A stretch of 64,000 nt of DNA from a candidate division TM6 bacterium GW2011_GWF2_43_87 (GTDB lineage Bacteria; Babelota; Babeliae; Babelales; Babelaceae), in contig LCGZ01000001.1 of NCBI GenBank assembly GCA_001000065.1, forward strand, positions 124,001 through 188,000. The letters run 5' to 3'. Positions 9,454 through 19,300 of this stretch are shown piece by piece (within the stretch, counting starts at the first letter, position 1; each line of letters starts with the position of its first letter). Both the position numbers and the translations under genes were made by a program. The notes under the pieces are model-generated. The model ran no database searches. It saw only the letters and a program-made list of their open reading frames with translations, and had not been told where the DNA came from.

Positions 9454-10266
9454 ATGAAAACGCAACAAAGACACTACTCAGGGAAAAAATCTGGCGGCGT
9501 TACGCTAAAAAAAAGCTTTGGACAGCATTTTTTACGCGACCACTCTATCGTAGAGAATATTGTAGGGCGGGTAAAGCTTGACGCAGAAACCTCTGTCTTT
9601 GAAATTGGATGCGGGGATGGCTTCTTAACCGAGGCCATCCTTAAAAAAGCCATTGCACGGCTATGGGTATTTGAAATCGACCCTGAATGGGCTACGGTCG
9701 TTCGTAAAAAGTTTCCAGATAATCGACTAACCATTTTCAGAGAAGATATACTGATAGCCGATTTTACACGACTTGAACCACATAAACCCTGGATTTTACT
9801 TGCCAATCTACCCTACCAAATAACCTTTCCCATTCTGCATCTACTCGAACGCAACACCGCCCTTCTAAAAGAAGGCGTAATTATGGTCCAAGAGGAAGTA
9901 GCTCAAAAAATTGTAGCTACAACAGGACGAGGATATGGGCTCCCTTCACTGTTCTTCCAACATGCATTTGAGTGGGAACTAATGGGGAAAATCCCACCAG
10001 GAGCTTTTTTCCCACCGCCTCAAGTGTTTTCTCGGCTCTTACACTTTACTACACGAGCTCAGCGAGATTATATTCCGGATGAACCAGGCTTTTGGAAATT
10101 TATAAAGGTCTGTTTCTCACAACCGCGACGCATGCTCAAAAATAATCTTTTAGCAGGGGGATACCCCCTATCAAAACTATCAGAAGAGACGTTACAACTC
10201 CGAGCACAACAGATGAATAAGGCCGAGCTTTTGCAGGTCTGGGAGCTGGTGCGAACTAGGGCATGA
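9454..10266 (+). CDS. rsmA: 16S rRNA dimethyladenosine transferase RsmA/KsgA
   Basis: Dimethylates the two adjacent adenines in helix 45 of 16S rRNA using S-adenosylmethionine. The sequence shows the KsgA entry motif KKSFGQHFLRD (residues 19-29), SAM motif I EIGCGDGFLTE (~50), the acidic FEIDPEW, the catalytic NLPYQIT (~119) and the substrate-binding PPPQVFSRL region (~188). At 270 residues it is full length. The 13-bp gap after mreB suggests co-transcription. Confidence 0.95.
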   Translation: MKTQQRHYSGKKSGGVTLKKSFGQHFLRDHSIVENIVGRVKLDAETSVFEIGCGDGFLTEAILKKAIARLWVFEIDPEWATVVRKKFPDNRLTIFREDILIADFTRLEPHKPWILLANLPYQITFPILHLLERNTALLKEGVIMVQEEVAQKIVATTGRGYGLPSLFFQHAFEWELMGKIPPGAFFPPPQVFSRLLHFTTRAQRDYIPDEPGFWKFIKVCFSQPRRMLKNNLLAGGYPLSKLSEETLQLRAQQMNKAELLQVWELVRTRA

Positions 10267-10280
10267 TAAGGTTATTTACC

Positions 10281-10352
10281 GCTCTTACCCATTCGACAAG
10301 CTTCCAGCCGTCGCCAAGGCTATGGCAGACTGTCGCAGGGCGAGCGGATTTA
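10281..10352. repeat. Short GC-rich islet, possible dispersed-repeat remnant
   Basis: This intergenic stretch (core TTCGACAAGCTTCCAGCC to GGGCGAGCGGA) is clearly richer in G and C than its AT-rich flanks. It can be translated in either direction for about 20 codons without matching any gene. It resembles short dispersed repeats seen in other bacterial genomes. No second copy is present in this window, so the repeat reading is a guess. Confidence 0.25.
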
Positions 10353-10457
10353 GTGAATTTGACTTCTAAATCAACATTATCATACTTATAAAATAACGAC
10401 ACAGAGTTAACTTATGCAAACTGCAGTGTGAACGTTGAATGTAAAAAAGGAGAAATT

Positions 10458-11153
10458 ATGAAGTTTTTTGCACAATTAAGCTCAGTCCTTAAGCTTATCT
10501 GGAGTTATCTTACCCTGTTTCCCGGCCTACTTTGCGGAAGCTGGAAAGTCTCCAAACTGCCCCATCCTGTCGTCACTTTTTTTGGTGGCCGCCGGCTTTC
10601 TCGTGACTGCATCTACGCACAACAGGCCTTCCTACTTGCAAAACGACTAACAGAAGCTAAGATCTCAATAATTACGGGCGGAGGCCCCGGTGTAATGGAA
10701 GCCGCCAATTGCGGTGCAGCAGCAGCCCCTAACGGAGAAAACATGACCATGGGCATCGGTGTTGAGGGAGTAAATACCGGAGAACCCATAAACAAATGTC
10801 TCAAAAAATATATAATCACCAGATTTTTTTTCCTTCGCAAGCAGCTTTTAATCAATTATTCCCACGCCTATGTCATCTTTCCTGGGGGATTTGGAACATT
10901 AGATGAACTATTCGAAGTGCTGACTCTAATGCAACTAAAAAAAATTCCCGTAATGCCTGTTATTTTAATTGGAAGATCCTACTGGGAAAGCTTAGACGCA
11001 TGGGTTACTGAAGCAGAAAAAATAGGATTAGTTCCCCCTGAACATGCCCACTTTGTTACCATCACTGATGACCTTAATGAAGCCTTTGAGATCTTGTCCA
11101 CCTACTGCCACTCTCGTCAATGCGCAGAATGGAAACATAAAGGGATGATCTAA
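10458..11153 (+). CDS. LOG-family (Rossmann-fold, lysine-decarboxylase-like) protein
   Basis: ATG 10458 is chosen because of the AAGGAG ribosome binding site eight bases upstream; an earlier ATG at 10428 lacks one. The product is 231 residues. It has the two signatures of the LOG/TIGR00730 family: GGGPGVMEA and PGGFGTLDE. Characterised relatives are cytokinin-nucleotide phosphoribohydrolases or nucleotide-5'-monophosphate nucleosidases, so a nucleotide-cleaving role is likely. About 40 residues precede the fold and contain a hydrophobic patch (LSSVLKLIWSYLTLFPGLL) that could attach to the membrane. It ends nine bases before the convergent ABC transporter gene. Confidence 0.82.
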   Translation: MKFFAQLSSVLKLIWSYLTLFPGLLCGSWKVSKLPHPVVTFFGGRRLSRDCIYAQQAFLLAKRLTEAKISIITGGGPGVMEAANCGAAAAPNGENMTMGIGVEGVNTGEPINKCLKKYIITRFFFLRKQLLINYSHAYVIFPGGFGTLDELFEVLTLMQLKKIPVMPVILIGRSYWESLDAWVTEAEKIGLVPPEHAHFVTITDDLNEAFEILSTYCHSRQCAEWKHKGMI

Positions 11154-11162
11154 CGCCCTGCC

Positions 11163-12998
11163 TCACTCTTCCAAAATGGCATTTCCCTGAATAAGCTTTT
11201 GATAGTACAGGGACCGTTTTCTAAGCTCGTCAGGCTCATAGAACACCAGACGATTTGTCTGATTTATCAGGCAAAAATCGAGTATCTTATGCGCGTCTTC
11301 TAACGTTTTTAGACGATGTGCAATAACCAACGTAAGGCTCCGCTCGGCCAACTGAGATATCATCTCCGTAATCCGTTGCTCACTCACCTCATCTAAACTA
11401 CTCGTAGGCTCATCGATCAAAATAATCGAGGGCTTATAAACCTGAGCTCGCAAAAAGAGGTTTGCAAAATTAAGCCGTTGACGCTGGCCACCGGACAAGG
11501 TAAGTCCCCCTTCCCCAATCATAGTTGCAAGACCACCCTTGTCTTTAAAGAGGTACCACAACCCCACCGACTCCAAAAGCTGTATTATTTCGTCATCCGA
11601 ATAGACATGATTTTCGGGTAAACCAAAAGTAACATTATACTTTAGAGAGCCAAACACATTGGTTGCAATCTGCCCTTGCAACGCTATCAAACGCTGACGC
11701 TGACTATCGTTTATCTGGTAAATATCGCACCCATTAACAAGCACGTGCCCTACCGAAGGCTTAAGCTGGCCTCCAAGCAATGAAATAAAGGTAGTTTTCC
11801 CTATACCAGAGGGACCGATAATACCATACAACTTATTGGGTTCCTGACGGGTAACTGAAATTTGAAGAGAGATATCCTGAAGCAGAGGTGCTTCCTGTGC
11901 ATACGAAGCAGATGCATGTTCCACAGTAAGAGTTATAGGGTCCGTCTGACACGTTTGAGAGCTAAGCTCAGAGCCCTGTTCATTAACAAATACAGGATAT
12001 GTCTGCTTACCATAGCCACGAATATAGGCATAAAAATCTTGAATTTTACGATACGCGGAGACCGTCTCTGTAACATATTTGTCTAGTTTAAGCAGCGGAT
12101 GGGCACTCCGCAAAATCATCAGAATAATAGAGAGTGCATTAACCGTGCTAAGCTCGCCGCTTCTCACCAATTTTATGAGAAAGGCAAGAATAAACCCGAG
12201 GCATAATGTAAAGAAAAATACCAAAAAACCCCGAAGAAGACGATAAGTCATAAAAAAGGTAGTAGACGAACGCATAGCAGAGAGATGACTAGCCTCAAGC
12301 TGTCGATCCATCTGATCCACGGCAAACGATGCACGTATAAACTGAATACGTGTTATAACCTCTGTTCCCACATGATTTGCCACGTCGTCAGCCCGGTTAA
12401 CTTCTGATTCAACCCCTTGTGTAGCAAAAACAAAAAGATAACTAAAGAGCCCTCCTAATACCACGAGCGCCACTGCTATTACAATACCCAACATAGTATT
12501 AAACATAAACACGGAAGCCATAGCAATGGTTAACACAATGGTCAAAGGCACTAGATCATCCAACACCTTTTTTATAAACCTAAAATAAGCGTCGGTCGTT
12601 CTGCGAATTTTTCCAAGAGTAACGCCACTGGACTGTTGCGAATGAAATTCAGGATCAATCGCCAAAATAGTTTTGCATGCACTATAACGAAAGCTGTCCA
12701 TAGTCTGCGCATGCAACTGTGTAACTAATGGCCTAACGATAAACCAGCTTCCTACCTCATCAATAAGATAAGGGACTACAAGAAGCACGACAAACATATA
12801 GTTCTGGGACGTAAGTACCCAACCAATAAATATGGGCTGCAGAGTATCCAACAATTCATACACAAGGATAGAGGCGGTTATAGCCGCAATCTTACCCTTC
12901 TGAGCTGAAAATATTGACCACCATGGCTTTGAAAAATCAATATCGATAAGCTTAACCGATCGCGCAGGACGCGCCGCCCAGTTTTTCAAAAATCCCAT
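11163..12998 (-). CDS. ABC exporter half-transporter (permease plus ATPase)
   Basis: A 611-residue fused exporter. Residues ~35-320 carry about six transmembrane helices of the type-I exporter fold; residues ~365-605 are the nucleotide-binding domain with Walker A GPSGIGKTT, signature LSGGQRQRL, Walker B IILIDEPTSSLDE and the switch His in VIAHRL. The likely substrate is a lipid or lipid-linked molecule, because the gene follows an acyl-CoA synthetase gene with only a 15-bp gap. That is inference from context; relatives also export peptides and drugs. It probably works as a homodimer in the inner membrane. Confidence 0.87.
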   Translation of the reverse strand: MGFLKNWAARPARSVKLIDIDFSKPWWSIFSAQKGKIAAITASILVYELLDTLQPIFIGWVLTSQNYMFVVLLVVPYLIDEVGSWFIVRPLVTQLHAQTMDSFRYSACKTILAIDPEFHSQQSSGVTLGKIRRTTDAYFRFIKKVLDDLVPLTIVLTIAMASVFMFNTMLGIVIAVALVVLGGLFSYLFVFATQGVESEVNRADDVANHVGTEVITRIQFIRASFAVDQMDRQLEASHLSAMRSSTTFFMTYRLLRGFLVFFFTLCLGFILAFLIKLVRSGELSTVNALSIILMILRSAHPLLKLDKYVTETVSAYRKIQDFYAYIRGYGKQTYPVFVNEQGSELSSQTCQTDPITLTVEHASASYAQEAPLLQDISLQISVTRQEPNKLYGIIGPSGIGKTTFISLLGGQLKPSVGHVLVNGCDIYQINDSQRQRLIALQGQIATNVFGSLKYNVTFGLPENHVYSDDEIIQLLESVGLWYLFKDKGGLATMIGEGGLTLSGGQRQRLNFANLFLRAQVYKPSIILIDEPTSSLDEVSEQRITEMISQLAERSLTLVIAHRLKTLEDAHKILDFCLINQTNRLVFYEPDELRKRSLYYQKLIQGNAILEE

Positions 12999-13013
12999 AC
13001 CGCTTTCCTTCCC

Positions 13014-14582
13014 CTAAAGCGCTTCGCTCTTAATCGTCGCTCTTAACACTTTTTTATCTACCTTACCCGTTGCCGTCATCGGCAGGCTGCCTTGTACAAA
13101 AATACGATGCGGAACCTTATAGGGAGCCAAATACTCTCTGCACAAGCTCTTAAGCTCTTCCTCAACTATTCCCACATCCTGACTCGCCTGTTCTCCAGCC
13201 AGAGTGACATAAGCAACTGGAACCTCTACTTCCCCTATCCTCGTACCCACGACTGCCGCTAACAATACGTGTGGATGCTTAACCAAAATGGTCTCTATTT
13301 CTTGCGGATAGATATTTATACCTTTGTTTACAATTAAATCCTTTTCTCGTCCAGCCAAAACCAGAAATCCCTCAGATGTTAAAAAACCTAAGTCTCCAGT
13401 ATTCAACCATCCGTCAACTAACACAGACGCTGAAGCCTCCGGCGCATTGTAATATCCTAGCATAAGATTATCCCCTTTGACCCATAGTACGCCAATTTCT
13501 CCAGACTTAAGTTCTACATGTGTGTTACGGTCGCGAATCGCAACTTTAATACCCAACAAGGGTCTCCCAACACAATGTGCAGGTGCGCAAAAATCTTCTA
13601 AATTTGCAGCCACCAATGGAGCCGCTTCTGTAAGCCCATAGCCATTACCAAGTCGTCTACCATACAGCAACTCAAACCCTAAGCGCGTAGAACTATGCAA
13701 CGCATCACCCCCGGAGAATATCAGCTTCACAGAAGAAAAATCAAGATTTCGCATAAGACAAAAGATTCCAAACAGTTGCGGAATTGCCAAAATAATGGAA
13801 GGTCTTTGATCCAACCCCTCTTTTAAAGACTTACGATTGATACGCGGAATCACAATCACCACGGCTCCCACAATCAAAGCGCACCAGACCGACGTGTTTT
13901 GCATATAGCTATGAAAAAGAGGAAGAGCCGCAAATATTCGCTCATCCTCCGACAGGTCAAAGCATGCAATACCCTGGATACAGTTTGTCATAATGGCCCG
14001 ACCGCTAAGCATGACGCCTTTTGGCAAGCCCGTTGTTCCCGATGTATAAAGAAGAACGGCACACTCATCTAAAGACAGAGAGGGGACATCAAAAGAAAGA
14101 AACAGATCTATTCCTTCCTCCGCAAGCATCGGCTGGACCAAGTCCTCTATCCCCAAAATCATCATTTTATCGGAAAAACGTTCTACCTTAGGGCGTAAAG
14201 AGGCAGAAACTAGAATTGCAATAGGCTGTGCATCATTCACAATGTGTTCCAACTCCTTTTCATGTAAGAAAACATTCAGAGGTGCTATTAGCGCGCCGGT
14301 CATCCACGCTGCATGATAGGCCACATAAAAATCGATTCCATTTTCGTAGAGAATCAAAACGCGATCCCCTTTTTTAACCCCTTTAGCACGAAGAAGCTGA
14401 GCACCCTGTGCCGCCCGATTAAATAGAGTTCCAAACGTAATAGAATCTTTCTCACACATCAATGCTGTTTTGTGCGGCCACAGCTTTGCTGCACGCAAAA
14501 GCAGTTGATTTGGATGAATGAGAATTCCATTAACGCTCAATTTTTCCTGCACCAATTTAAATCTCTTTTCAACAATCTCCAT
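13014..14582 (-). CDS. Long-chain acyl-CoA synthetase (AMP-forming)
   Basis: Activates a carboxylic acid, most likely a fatty acid, to its CoA thioester through an acyl-adenylate. The 522-residue protein has the complete ANL-superfamily motif set: LLYTSGTTGLPKGVML (P-loop), GYGLTEAAP (A5), GWLNTGDLGF (A7), GREKDLIVNKGINIYPQEIE (A8/hinge) and the catalytic Lys in TGKVDKK near the C-terminus. First gene of a two-gene operon with the ABC exporter downstream. This pairing suggests activation of scavenged or host fatty acids for lipid building. Chain-length preference cannot be read from sequence. Confidence 0.9.
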   Translation of the reverse strand: MEIVEKRFKLVQEKLSVNGILIHPNQLLLRAAKLWPHKTALMCEKDSITFGTLFNRAAQGAQLLRAKGVKKGDRVLILYENGIDFYVAYHAAWMTGALIAPLNVFLHEKELEHIVNDAQPIAILVSASLRPKVERFSDKMMILGIEDLVQPMLAEEGIDLFLSFDVPSLSLDECAVLLYTSGTTGLPKGVMLSGRAIMTNCIQGIACFDLSEDERIFAALPLFHSYMQNTSVWCALIVGAVVIVIPRINRKSLKEGLDQRPSIILAIPQLFGIFCLMRNLDFSSVKLIFSGGDALHSSTRLGFELLYGRRLGNGYGLTEAAPLVAANLEDFCAPAHCVGRPLLGIKVAIRDRNTHVELKSGEIGVLWVKGDNLMLGYYNAPEASASVLVDGWLNTGDLGFLTSEGFLVLAGREKDLIVNKGINIYPQEIETILVKHPHVLLAAVVGTRIGEVEVPVAYVTLAGEQASQDVGIVEEELKSLCREYLAPYKVPHRIFVQGSLPMTATGKVDKKVLRATIKSEAL

Positions 14583-14666
14583 GATATACTTTCTCCTTAA
14601 AGCTTTCGAACATCTTCCGTATTTTCACACGGAATTTGTACTAGGTGGTTTATAATAACTATTAGG

Positions 14667-14681
14667 GTACGTACAACGTAC
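14667..14681. promoter_or_regulatory. Palindromic operator candidate in divergent region
   Basis: GTACGT-ACA-ACGTAC is a perfect inverted repeat with a three-base centre, lying between the divergent acyl-CoA synthetase and tmk genes. It begins 11 bases after a TATAAT (14651-14656), the spacing expected if it overlaps a transcription start. No matching -35 box is clear. Confidence 0.35.
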
Positions 14682-14729
14682 TTTGTAATAACGCTAACAT
14701 TCTAAGTCTAGGATAGGTATAGAGAGTTT

Positions 14730-15386
14730 ATGAATAGATTAGCCCAAGGTTTTTTAATAGCCGTTGAAGGACTTGACGGTGTTGGCAAAACAACACTCTG
14801 TGAAAATCTTATAAAAATATTGGAAAAAGAAGGATTTTCTACCCTCAAAACCCGCCAGCCAGGAGGGACTCCTATCGGCTCAAAAATTAGAGAGATACTC
14901 CATAAATCTACAGAACGCCCTACCTATCTTGCAGAATACCTACTCTTGGCCGCAGATCGAGCTCAACACATGGAAACGGTAATCCTACCTGCATTGGAAT
15001 CGGGAACCCTGGTCATTTCAGACCGTATGGGCGACTCATCTTTGGCTTATCAAGGGTATGGCAGAGGATTAGACAAAGACTTTATTAACCAGGTAAATAA
15101 AAAAGCAATGCAAGGGCATGTGCCTGACCTTACTATCTATGTTCGGCTCGAACCTTCAGAGGCACTCAAACGCCTCGAATCACGCGGAACAGCCGCAACC
15201 GCAATTGAACAAGAATCGCAAGCCTTTTTCAAAAGGGTCGCACACGGATTTGAAACACTCTATGCCACACCAGCGCCCCATCTTCTTACACTAGATGCTC
15301 GCAAGACCCCTGACATTCTTGCAAAAGAAGCCTATCTTAAAATTATTGAGCTAATAAATACGGAGAAACGTTGTGGCTCGTGTTAA
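14730..15386 (+). CDS. tmk: Thymidylate kinase
   Basis: Phosphorylates dTMP to dTDP for DNA synthesis. The 218-residue protein shows the P-loop EGLDGVGKTT (residues 13-22), the substrate motif TRQPGG, the DR signature with ISDRMGDSSLAYQGYG, and a LID region (LESRGTA). A Met stands where many homologues have Tyr or His after DR. Its last 14 bp overlap the holB-like gene, a common replication-gene pairing. Confidence 0.95.
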   Translation: MNRLAQGFLIAVEGLDGVGKTTLCENLIKILEKEGFSTLKTRQPGGTPIGSKIREILHKSTERPTYLAEYLLLAADRAQHMETVILPALESGTLVISDRMGDSSLAYQGYGRGLDKDFINQVNKKAMQGHVPDLTIYVRLEPSEALKRLESRGTAATAIEQESQAFFKRVAHGFETLYATPAPHLLTLDARKTPDILAKEAYLKIIELINTEKRCGSC

Positions 15387-16128
15387 CAGCCACGAAGGCT
15401 CAGAAATCCAGGTAAGATTATTAGTTGGCAGCCCTCAAGCTACAAAAGATCTCTTATTTGAGGAGCTAGCCAGGCTCTTTCTGTTGCCACCCCATTCACC
15501 TCAACGTGCGTTGATGCATGAACGACGGCACCCTGCACTCCGATGGGTTATCCCTAGCGGAGCAATGTACCGTAAAGATGATGTAGAATTTATCTTTTAT
15601 GAAGCCTACAGCCAGCGAGCCACATCCGACAAACTCGCGTTTATATTTGAACGAGCAGATCTTTTGAATGATGCTTGCGCTAACAAGCTGCTAAAACTAG
15701 TAGAAGAACCACCCGCTGGAATTTACTTTTTCTTTCTAACGCCACAACGAGAGTTTGTTATAAACACGCTTGCATCCCGAGCTCTCATTCAGGATGCATC
15801 TACACCCTCCCAGCCCGGTTCTATTGCTACTGCGCATCCGCTTGTTGAACTATTCAAGCGCCCTTCACGCCCTACGCACGTTCTCTTTACCCAAACGCTT
15901 GAAAAACAACCTCCATCCGAACAAGAAACAAAATTTTTGCTGGATGAGCTTTATCTCTACTGGACTCAATCATGGCACCGTGCACTTGAAAGCCAAGACG
16001 TACCTGCCCAAAAAAACGCCGAACGCATACTAAAAGTTCTTACCTATGGGTATGATCGGCTACCTATGCCCGGGAGCGCTAAATACTTCTGGCGAACTAT
16101 TTTTCTATTGCTAGAGAACAAAGAGTAA
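15373..16128 (+). CDS. holB: DNA polymerase III delta'-like clamp-loader subunit
   Basis: 251 residues, started at GTG 15373 with CGGAG eight bases upstream; it overlaps the end of tmk. The central part (AFIFERADLLNDACANKLLKLVEEPP, in separate blocks) followed by YFFFLTPQREFVINTLASR is the hallmark of delta'/gamma AAA+ subunits: helix with NKLLK-EEPP, then sensor 1 and the arginine-finger SR. The usual Walker A is degenerate (LLVGSPQATKD), as expected of a delta' that does not hydrolyse ATP. It is shorter than E. coli HolB. The tmk-holB order supports the call. Confidence 0.8.
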   Translation: MARVNSHEGSEIQVRLLVGSPQATKDLLFEELARLFLLPPHSPQRALMHERRHPALRWVIPSGAMYRKDDVEFIFYEAYSQRATSDKLAFIFERADLLNDACANKLLKLVEEPPAGIYFFFLTPQREFVINTLASRALIQDASTPSQPGSIATAHPLVELFKRPSRPTHVLFTQTLEKQPPSEQETKFLLDELYLYWTQSWHRALESQDVPAQKNAERILKVLTYGYDRLPMPGSAKYFWRTIFLLLENKE

Positions 16129-16238
16129 AAGGGCACGAAACTGATTTTTTAAACCCATCAACGCCTCTACCGCCGGCGCAGCGGGCTCCACCCTACTCTC
16201 ACCTCATAGTTTACGCTCATGCTGAATGCTCATAAAAT

Positions 16239-16280
16239 TAGGCCACCACAAGAGCTTCTTTCTTTTCTTATGGTGGCCTA
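16239..16280 (-). terminator. Intrinsic terminator of the 1013-residue ankyrin gene
   Basis: The arms TAGGCCACCA (16239-16248) and TGGTGGCCTA (16271-16280) pair perfectly, with three more pairs inside after a mismatch. Read on the minus strand the stem is followed by AATTTTA. It lies about 33 bp past the stop codon at 16313. Confidence 0.6.
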
Positions 16281-16312
16281 AAAAACTACCCCATATCGGG
16301 CAAAAGTTTCTG

Positions 16313-19300
16313 TTAATTGACTTCAAAAAGCTTTACAACCTCAACAAATCCCTTTTTCTTTGCTATTTCCAGAGGAGTCTCCGAATTTATGTTTTTAGCG
16401 TTTATACTGGCACCCTTTTCAATAAGCAACTTCACTATCTCGATAAAGTTACTGGCGCAAGCGCAATGGAGAAGAGTATTGCCATTGGCATCTGTGATGC
16501 TAAGGTCAATATTCCCTTGTATAAGTAATTTGACCGGATGAGAAGTGCTTTTAAGAATTTTGCATAAAACTAAAATGCTACCAACAACACTCTCATTAAC
16601 TTCAACTACGCTGTTTTTCTTAATAAGCAACATGCACAGCTCAGCTCGTTCTTGTGGCGTACCATTTGCACCTAACAAGTCAAAGGGAATTTCGTTAGCC
16701 TTATTTTTGGTATAAACATCTGCACCCTTCTCAATAAGAATTTTTGCTATATCCATGAAGCCTGCTTTGCATACCCAATGAAGAAGAGTATTGCCAGTAT
16801 CATCTGTGGCATTAAGATAAATTCTCCCTTGCCCAACCAATACAGCGGGAGTAACCCTATCGTTAACATTTTTTTTGATAAGCAACATACAGAGCTTCGC
16901 TCGTTCCTCAGGCGTTCCATGCGCACCTAACAAATCCAACGGAGTTTTATAATCACAATTGTTAGCATAAATATTTGCTCCCTTCTCAATAAGACATAGT
17001 ACTGATTCAAGAGAACCACTTAAACAAGCAATATGTAGAGGTGTACAATTGCGTGTATCTTTTGCACCAACAAAAGCCCCCTTTTCAACAAGCAATTTAA
17101 TGATTTCAGGAAAGTTAAAGTAACAGGCATGATGAAGTGGGGTATTATTGCCTGTATCTTTTTCGCAAACATTAGCACCATTATCAATGAGATATTTAGC
17201 TATATCTGTAAAGCCTTCTCTACACGCAACATGAAGTGGCGTCCAACCATCTATATCCTTCACGTTAACAGAAGCCCCGCTGCCAACAAGCAATTTAACA
17301 ATGTCGGTAAAACCAGCACTACAAGCGTGATGAAGAGGCGTCCAGTTGTATATATCGCTTGAGTCAAGAATAACACCTTTCTCAACAAGAAATTTAACTA
17401 CATCGATTGAACCAGTTTTACACGCCGAATGAAGGAGAGTATAACCGTTCTCATCTTTGGCGTTAAGATCAATCTTGCTCTTCATGAATATTTTTGACAA
17501 CTCAACACTATCTTTATTTTTTTCGATAAGTAACCGACAAAGCTCAATTCGCCCTTGTGGCGTTCCTTTTGTAATAAGTAAATCAAGAGGTGTTTTAGAA
17601 TCACTGTTTTTGACGTAAAAATCGGCACCATTATTAATGAGAAGTTTAACAACCTCGACATGTCCACCTACGCAAGCATAGTGAAGAGGCGTCCAGCCGT
17701 CCATATCAATTGCATTAACAGAAGCCCCTTTCTTAATGAGAAGTTCAACAATCCCAGCAAAGCCCTCTGCGCAAGCATAATGAAGAGGCGTCCAGTCATA
17801 TATATTTACGACAACAGGAGCTTTTTTCTCAGTAATAATTTTAACGAGCTCAATCAAACCCTTTTCACATGCTAAATGAAATAGCGTATCGCCATTCTCA
17901 TCTTTAGTATCAAAGTTAAACCAACCCTGCTGGCGGAGTGCATCCGGCATGGAGGCAGGAGCAAATCCATTCTTGATAAGTCGCATAAAAAACTTTGTAC
18001 GTTCATTAGAACTTCCCTTCATACCAAACAAATCAAACGGTGTTTTATTATCACTATTTTTAACGCAAATATCAGCCCCTTTTTCAATAAGAAGCTGAAC
18101 CATCTCAGACAGACCCCGCTTACAAGCCCAATGCATAGAAGAATTCCCGTCTTTGTCGATAGTTTTTAGAGAAACCTTACCCTGTAAAAGCAATTTAACC
18201 GAAGGAGCGCTACCATCACCCTTTTCTTTGATCAGCAATATACAAATTTCAGCGCGCTCCTTCGGAGTTCCCTTTTTACGCAGCAAATCAAAAGGAATTG
18301 CGCCATCATTGTTTTTTACATTAACACAAGCACCCTTTTCAACAAGACATTTCACTATCTCAATTAGCCCACGTTTACACACCAAATGAAGGAGCGTATT
18401 ACCGTTTTCATCTTTAGCGTTAAAATCAACCCCACTCTGCATAAGTAATTTAACTTGAGCAATAATGTCTTTACCATATTCTTTAACCAGTAACATACAA
18501 AGCTCGAAACGTTCTCGGGGAGTTCCCTGTATACCAAGCAAATCCACTGGTGTTTTGCCATCACCATTTTTAACATTAAAATCGACACCCTTCCCAATAA
18601 GCAGTTTTACTATGTCAAAATAATAATTAAGGCAGGCAAGATGAAGAGGAGTGTTACCACTTATATCTTTTACACCAATAGAAGCGCCATTTTCAATAAG
18701 AAGTTTAGCAGTACTAGTAACAGTAGCATGGCCCGCTTTACAAGCAAGAATAAGGGCTGAGTTACCAGCATTGGTTTTCAAACTGAGATCTGCTCCACCC
18801 TCGATGAGAAGCTTAGCAATATTGGCATCACCGACTTTACAAGCCAGAAATAGGACTGTATTGCCGTCATTATTTTTTAAATTAAGGTTTGCACCTTTTG
18901 TAATAAGACTCTGAACTATCTGCACATTACTTTTTTCACAAGCCGTATGAAGAGCCGTATCTCCATTATTGTTTTTGAGATTAAGGTTTGCACCCTTGTC
19001 AAAAAGAAACCCCACAATTCCAATGTGACCTTTTTCGCAAGCCACGTGAAGAGCTGTATCACCAGCATTATTTTGAATATTTAAACTTGCGCCATTTTCA
19101 ATAAGGAACTTACAAATTCGTATGTTATTTTTGCCACAGGCCAAAATAAGCGCAGTATCCCCATGCACATCTCTTTCATCAACGTTAACTGGGGTGGAAA
19201 AATAGGAAAAAATAAAAAGCGGCTTTTTAAGCAAATTCTTGATTCCATTAATATCTCCATTAGAGACAAGGTCATGTAAAGTGCCAGATTGCAGGCAGGA

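Noticed and set aside
10281-10352. Possible tRNA in the GC-rich islet
   Set aside because: No cloverleaf, no T-loop or acceptor pairing could be formed.
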